Source: Paenibacillus sp. BIHB 4019
GTDB lineage: Bacteria > Bacillota > Bacilli > Paenibacillales > Paenibacillaceae
NCBI RefSeq assembly: GCF_002741035.1
Contig: NZ_CP016808.1
Location: forward strand, 3,644,501 to 3,708,500
Reading direction: 5' to 3'
DNA length: 64,000 nt
Positions 61,260 through 64,000 of this stretch are shown here, in pieces. How positions within the stretch are numbered: position 1 is the stretch's first letter; every line of letters starts with the position of its first letter. The notes under the pieces are model-generated. The model was not told the origin of the DNA. It searched no databases and saw only the letters and a list, made by a program, of their open reading frames with translations. The position numbers were made by a program, and so were the translations under genes.

Positions 61260-64000
61260 ATGAAGAAACGTGTGCCTTTCCTCTATTTTTTCGTTCCGAT
61301 AGCGCTGGCTGCATTTATATTCATAATACTGATGACTTTTAATTCTGCTTTGGATAAGAATAAACCAGAAGCGAGTAGGGGGAAGCTGTCGATTACAGCA
61401 CAGGATCAGATTGCGGGTAATGGCAGCTCGCTCGATGGCGAGTGGGAATTTTACTGGAATCAGCTGTTGGAGCCTGATGATTTTACAGCGGGGAACGCCA
61501 GCGAGGCTGGCTACATAAAAGTGCCCAGCTCATGGAGCAAGCATGAAGTTGACGGACAAAAGCACACAAGCAAGGGCTATGCCACCTATCATCTTGTCGT
61601 ACAATTGCCGAAGACGGACATCGAGCTGGGCCTGGTTGCTAAAGGGATAACATCCGCCCACCGCATGTGGATCAATGGCAAGCTCGTTTCTGAAAGCGGA
61701 GTTGTAGGCCGAAGCGAGGCGGAGGCGACACCCTATATGATGCCGTCAGTGCTTCGGTTGGAGGCAGGGCAGACGCAGGCAGACATTGTCGTTCAAGTGT
61801 CCAACTACACGCAGCGCAAAGCAGGCCTGTTTGCTTCTTTAACTTTGGGAGAATACGACAGCCTGGATCAATATATGAGAAAAAAGCTCGTATTTGAGAG
61901 TATGCTAATTGGCTGCATGCTCATTATGGGACTCTACCACATCGTTTTATTTATCCTCTTGCGTAAAAATTGGGAATCTTTATTTTTTGGCCTTATTTGT
62001 GTTTTGCTGGCTATGAAAAACAGCTCCCAATCCCAATACACGTTATCCGTCTTATTTCAAAGCTTAAACGATAATGTTTTAGTGAAAATTGAATATTTAG
62101 GCTTTCTCGGGAGCGCCCCGCTATTTGTGCTGTTTTTCTATTACAGCTTTCCAGGCCAAGTGACAAAACGGATGCGAAATATACTATGGATTCCGGGCGG
62201 GCTGCTTACCTTGTTTATTATGGTGACGCCGGTTCAAGTGTTTACAAAGCTGGCAATTGTCATGCAGGTTTATGCGATTGTGATTGGCTTTGTGCTCATT
62301 CAGTATGTATTTAAGGCTGCCATTGGCAGGCTGTCAGGCGCAAATTTGATGCTGACGGGCACCGTCGTCTTTTTTATTACGGTCGTCAACGATATTTTGA
62401 TGAGCAATGACACGATTAGAACGGGCATCTATTTTCCATATGGGCTGCTGTTTTTAATTATTTGCTTATCCATTATTGTGTCGATCAAATTTTCCAATGC
62501 GATAAAAACGAATGAACGCCTATCCGCCCGCCTGCTCGATTTGGATAAGGTGAAGGATGAGTTTTTGGCCAACACCTCCCATGAGCTCCGCACGCCGCTG
62601 AACGGCATAATCGGGCTGGCGCAGTCGCTGCTTTACAGCATGCATGATCGGATGGAGGACAGCCAGCGTGTGCATTTGAATATGATTGTATCGAGCGGGC
62701 AGCGCATGTCCTATTTGATTAATGATATTTTGGATTACGCTCTATTAAAAAATAATGATATGCGCCTTCATATTGCGAAAATCGATTTGCATCAGCTGGC
62801 GCAGGTTGTGCTGACCGTCGTCAAGCCGCTGGTGACGGGCAGAGATTTAGTGCTCCTTAATCAAATTGGCACGGATTTTCCGCCGATTTATGCCGATGAA
62901 AACCGGATGCAGCAAATTTTGTTTAATTTAATAGGCAATGCGATCAAGTATACGCCATCGGGGTATGTGACGATAAGTGCACAGCATTACCGCGACTATG
63001 TGGAAATTCACGTCGAGGATACCGGCATCGGCATAGCAGAAGACAAATTTGAAATCATTTTCAACCCGTTTGAGAAGCTTGAATCCATTGATGATACGGG
63101 AGCCGGTCTTGGACTTAAAATTACGAAGCAGCTTGTCGAACTGCATGGCGGGGAAATTACAGTATGGTCGAAGGTGGGACAGGGCTCTCTATTCAGCTTC
63201 ACGATTCTTCATCAGCCGGTTAATCGTTCGGCTGGATCGTTGATGGCGCAGAAGGAGACGGGCAGGCAGGCGTTCATGGCTGATAAGAAGCATCAAGCTG
63301 CTGAATCGATGGCAGCATCCTTATATGCTCCAGCAGGGGATAGAAGCGATGCAGAGCTGTCTGTGCAGCGTCCTTATCGCGTGCTTATTGTGGACGATGA
63401 ACCGGTGAATTTGCAAGTGGTCATTCAACAGCTGGCGCCGCTGCCATGCGTATTCGAGACCGCCACTAGCGGCGCTGAGGTGCTGGCGCGCATGGATGAG
63501 CTGCATGAGGTCGATTTGGTTATTGCCGATTTAATGATGGTTGGCATGTCCGGCTATGAGCTGTGCGGTCTGATTAGAGAAACGTACAATTTAATTGAGC
63601 TGCCTATTTTAATTATGACAGCCAGCAGCAGGGATCATACGATTAAAGCCTGCTTCAGCGCAGGAGCAAATGATTATATTTCGAAGCCGATTGGGCGCAA
63701 TGAGCTCGTAAGCCGCGTTCGCACGCTGCTGCTGTTAAAGAGGTCCGTTCAGGAAGTGAGCCTGAATGCGCAGCAGCTTGCAGAGCTAAACGAGCAGCTT
63801 TCTGAGCTGAACACGAATCTGGAGCAACGCATTCATGAGCGAACGGTGGAATTGGAGCGCAAAAACAAAGATTTAAGCCGGCTGGAGCTGTCACGCAGGC
63901 GGCTGCTCAGCGATATTTCCCATGAGCTTCGTACGCCGATGACAGCGATTCAAGGCTATGTAGAAGCGATCGTATCTGGACTTGTGGAGCAGGAAGCGGA
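61260..64000 (+). CDS. 7TMR-DISM hybrid histidine kinase (partial, runs off window)
   Basis: Open from ATG 61260 to the window end (913 codons seen). Order: TM anchor; an extracellular 7TMR-DISMED2-type jelly roll (about 50-205, GEWEFYWNQLLEP, HRMWINGKLVSESG); seven TM helices (about 215-410); HisKA with FLANTSHELRTPLNGIIGLA (H about 441); HATPase with NLIGNAIKYTPSG and GAGLGLKITKQL; a receiver (VLIVDDEPVNLQVV, DLVIADLMMVGMSGYE); a coiled coil; then a second HisKA LLSDISHELRTPMTAIQGY. So two transmitter modules in one chain. Extracellular ligand, possibly carbohydrate or the binding protein upstream. Partner regulator unknown; the orphan OmpR-type gene at 43705 is a candidate. Confidence 0.92.
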   Translation, partial: MKKRVPFLYFFVPIALAAFIFIILMTFNSALDKNKPEASRGKLSITAQDQIAGNGSSLDGEWEFYWNQLLEPDDFTAGNASEAGYIKVPSSWSKHEVDGQKHTSKGYATYHLVVQLPKTDIELGLVAKGITSAHRMWINGKLVSESGVVGRSEAEATPYMMPSVLRLEAGQTQADIVVQVSNYTQRKAGLFASLTLGEYDSLDQYMRKKLVFESMLIGCMLIMGLYHIVLFILLRKNWESLFFGLICVLLAMKNSSQSQYTLSVLFQSLNDNVLVKIEYLGFLGSAPLFVLFFYYSFPGQVTKRMRNILWIPGGLLTLFIMVTPVQVFTKLAIVMQVYAIVIGFVLIQYVFKAAIGRLSGANLMLTGTVVFFITVVNDILMSNDTIRTGIYFPYGLLFLIICLSIIVSIKFSNAIKTNERLSARLLDLDKVKDEFLANTSHELRTPLNGIIGLAQSLLYSMHDRMEDSQRVHLNMIVSSGQRMSYLINDILDYALLKNNDMRLHIAKIDLHQLAQVVLTVVKPLVTGRDLVLLNQIGTDFPPIYADENRMQQILFNLIGNAIKYTPSGYVTISAQHYRDYVEIHVEDTGIGIAEDKFEIIFNPFEKLESIDDTGAGLGLKITKQLVELHGGEITVWSKVGQGSLFSFTILHQPVNRSAGSLMAQKETGRQAFMADKKHQAAESMAASLYAPAGDRSDAELSVQRPYRVLIVDDEPVNLQVVIQQLAPLPCVFETATSGAEVLARMDELHEVDLVIADLMMVGMSGYELCGLIRETYNLIELPILIMTASSRDHTIKACFSAGANDYISKPIGRNELVSRVRTLLLLKRSVQEVSLNAQQLAELNEQLSELNTNLEQRIHERTVELERKNKDLSRLELSRRRLLSDISHELRTPMTAIQGYVEAIVSGLVEQEA

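Overview
The window looks like a chromosomal segment of a spore-forming, moderately GC-rich Firmicute, most likely a Paenibacillus or close relative. The pointers are a gerA/gerB/gerC germinant-receptor operon, an S-layer-homology (SLH) surface protein, an AraC-siderophore-binding-domain iron regulator of the Bacillus Btr type, AGGAGG-type ribosome binding sites, and several very large LuxR/MalT-like and 7TM hybrid-kinase regulators typical of Paenibacillaceae. Species assignment is inference.

Layout. 1-2750: right end of a prophage (XkdW/XkdX-position small proteins, holin, M15 endolysin, a NucA/NucB-Excalibur protein), ending in a displaced 3' fragment of tRNA-Leu(CAA) that is probably attR. 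2760-5810: phasin-like protein, AarF/UbiB kinase and an HTH regulator, with an unusual repeated 16-19 bp motif. 5900-16100: ordinary metabolic and regulatory genes (aldo/keto reductase, nitroreductase, AraC + PhyH dioxygenase + TIM-barrel isomerase, arylamine N-acetyltransferase, alpha/beta hydrolase with divergent WYL regulator, an AKR remnant) and a 34-unit hexanucleotide array at 11.5 kb. 16129-23840: MalT-like regulator, a deletion scar joining Crp/Fnr and SDR fragments, a MarR-controlled redox pair with a shared GTTAAG-N2-CTTAAC operator, and a DUF3817-MFS fusion. 23970-28246: an L12-C-domain membrane protein and the ger operon. 28957-33902: Fur/Btr-type iron-siderophore uptake locus without its own ATPase. 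34312-38805: a 1.5 kb-residue LuxR regulator with a degenerate kinase domain. 39283-43470: SLH protein with five exact 300-bp Ig-like repeats.

44586-60083 is the most interesting region: an NHLP-leader RiPP export system (HlyD-like protein, C39-peptidase ABC transporter, second ABC transporter, two nitrile-hydratase-like-leader precursors with GG cleavage sites) contiguous with a mini type II fatty-acid/polyketide set (ketosynthase fused to a catalytically dead, chain-length-factor-like ketosynthase; ACP; ketoreductase; degenerate ketoreductase), a tandem-GNAT protein, a symporter and a third double-glycine peptide with two CxxC pairs. The simplest reading is a ribosomal lipopeptide pathway: the KS-CLF/ACP/KR set builds an acyl chain, the GNAT protein transfers it to the Cys-free precursors, and the C39 transporter removes the leader and exports the product. 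Both precursor promoters carry four TTGA boxes at exact 11-bp spacing, with three such boxes ahead of the transport operon, pointing to one OmpR/PhoP-type regulator; an orphan OmpR-family response regulator is encoded at 43705-44424. A family-3 solute-binding lipoprotein and a 7TM hybrid histidine kinase (cut by the window end) follow and may form the sensing side.
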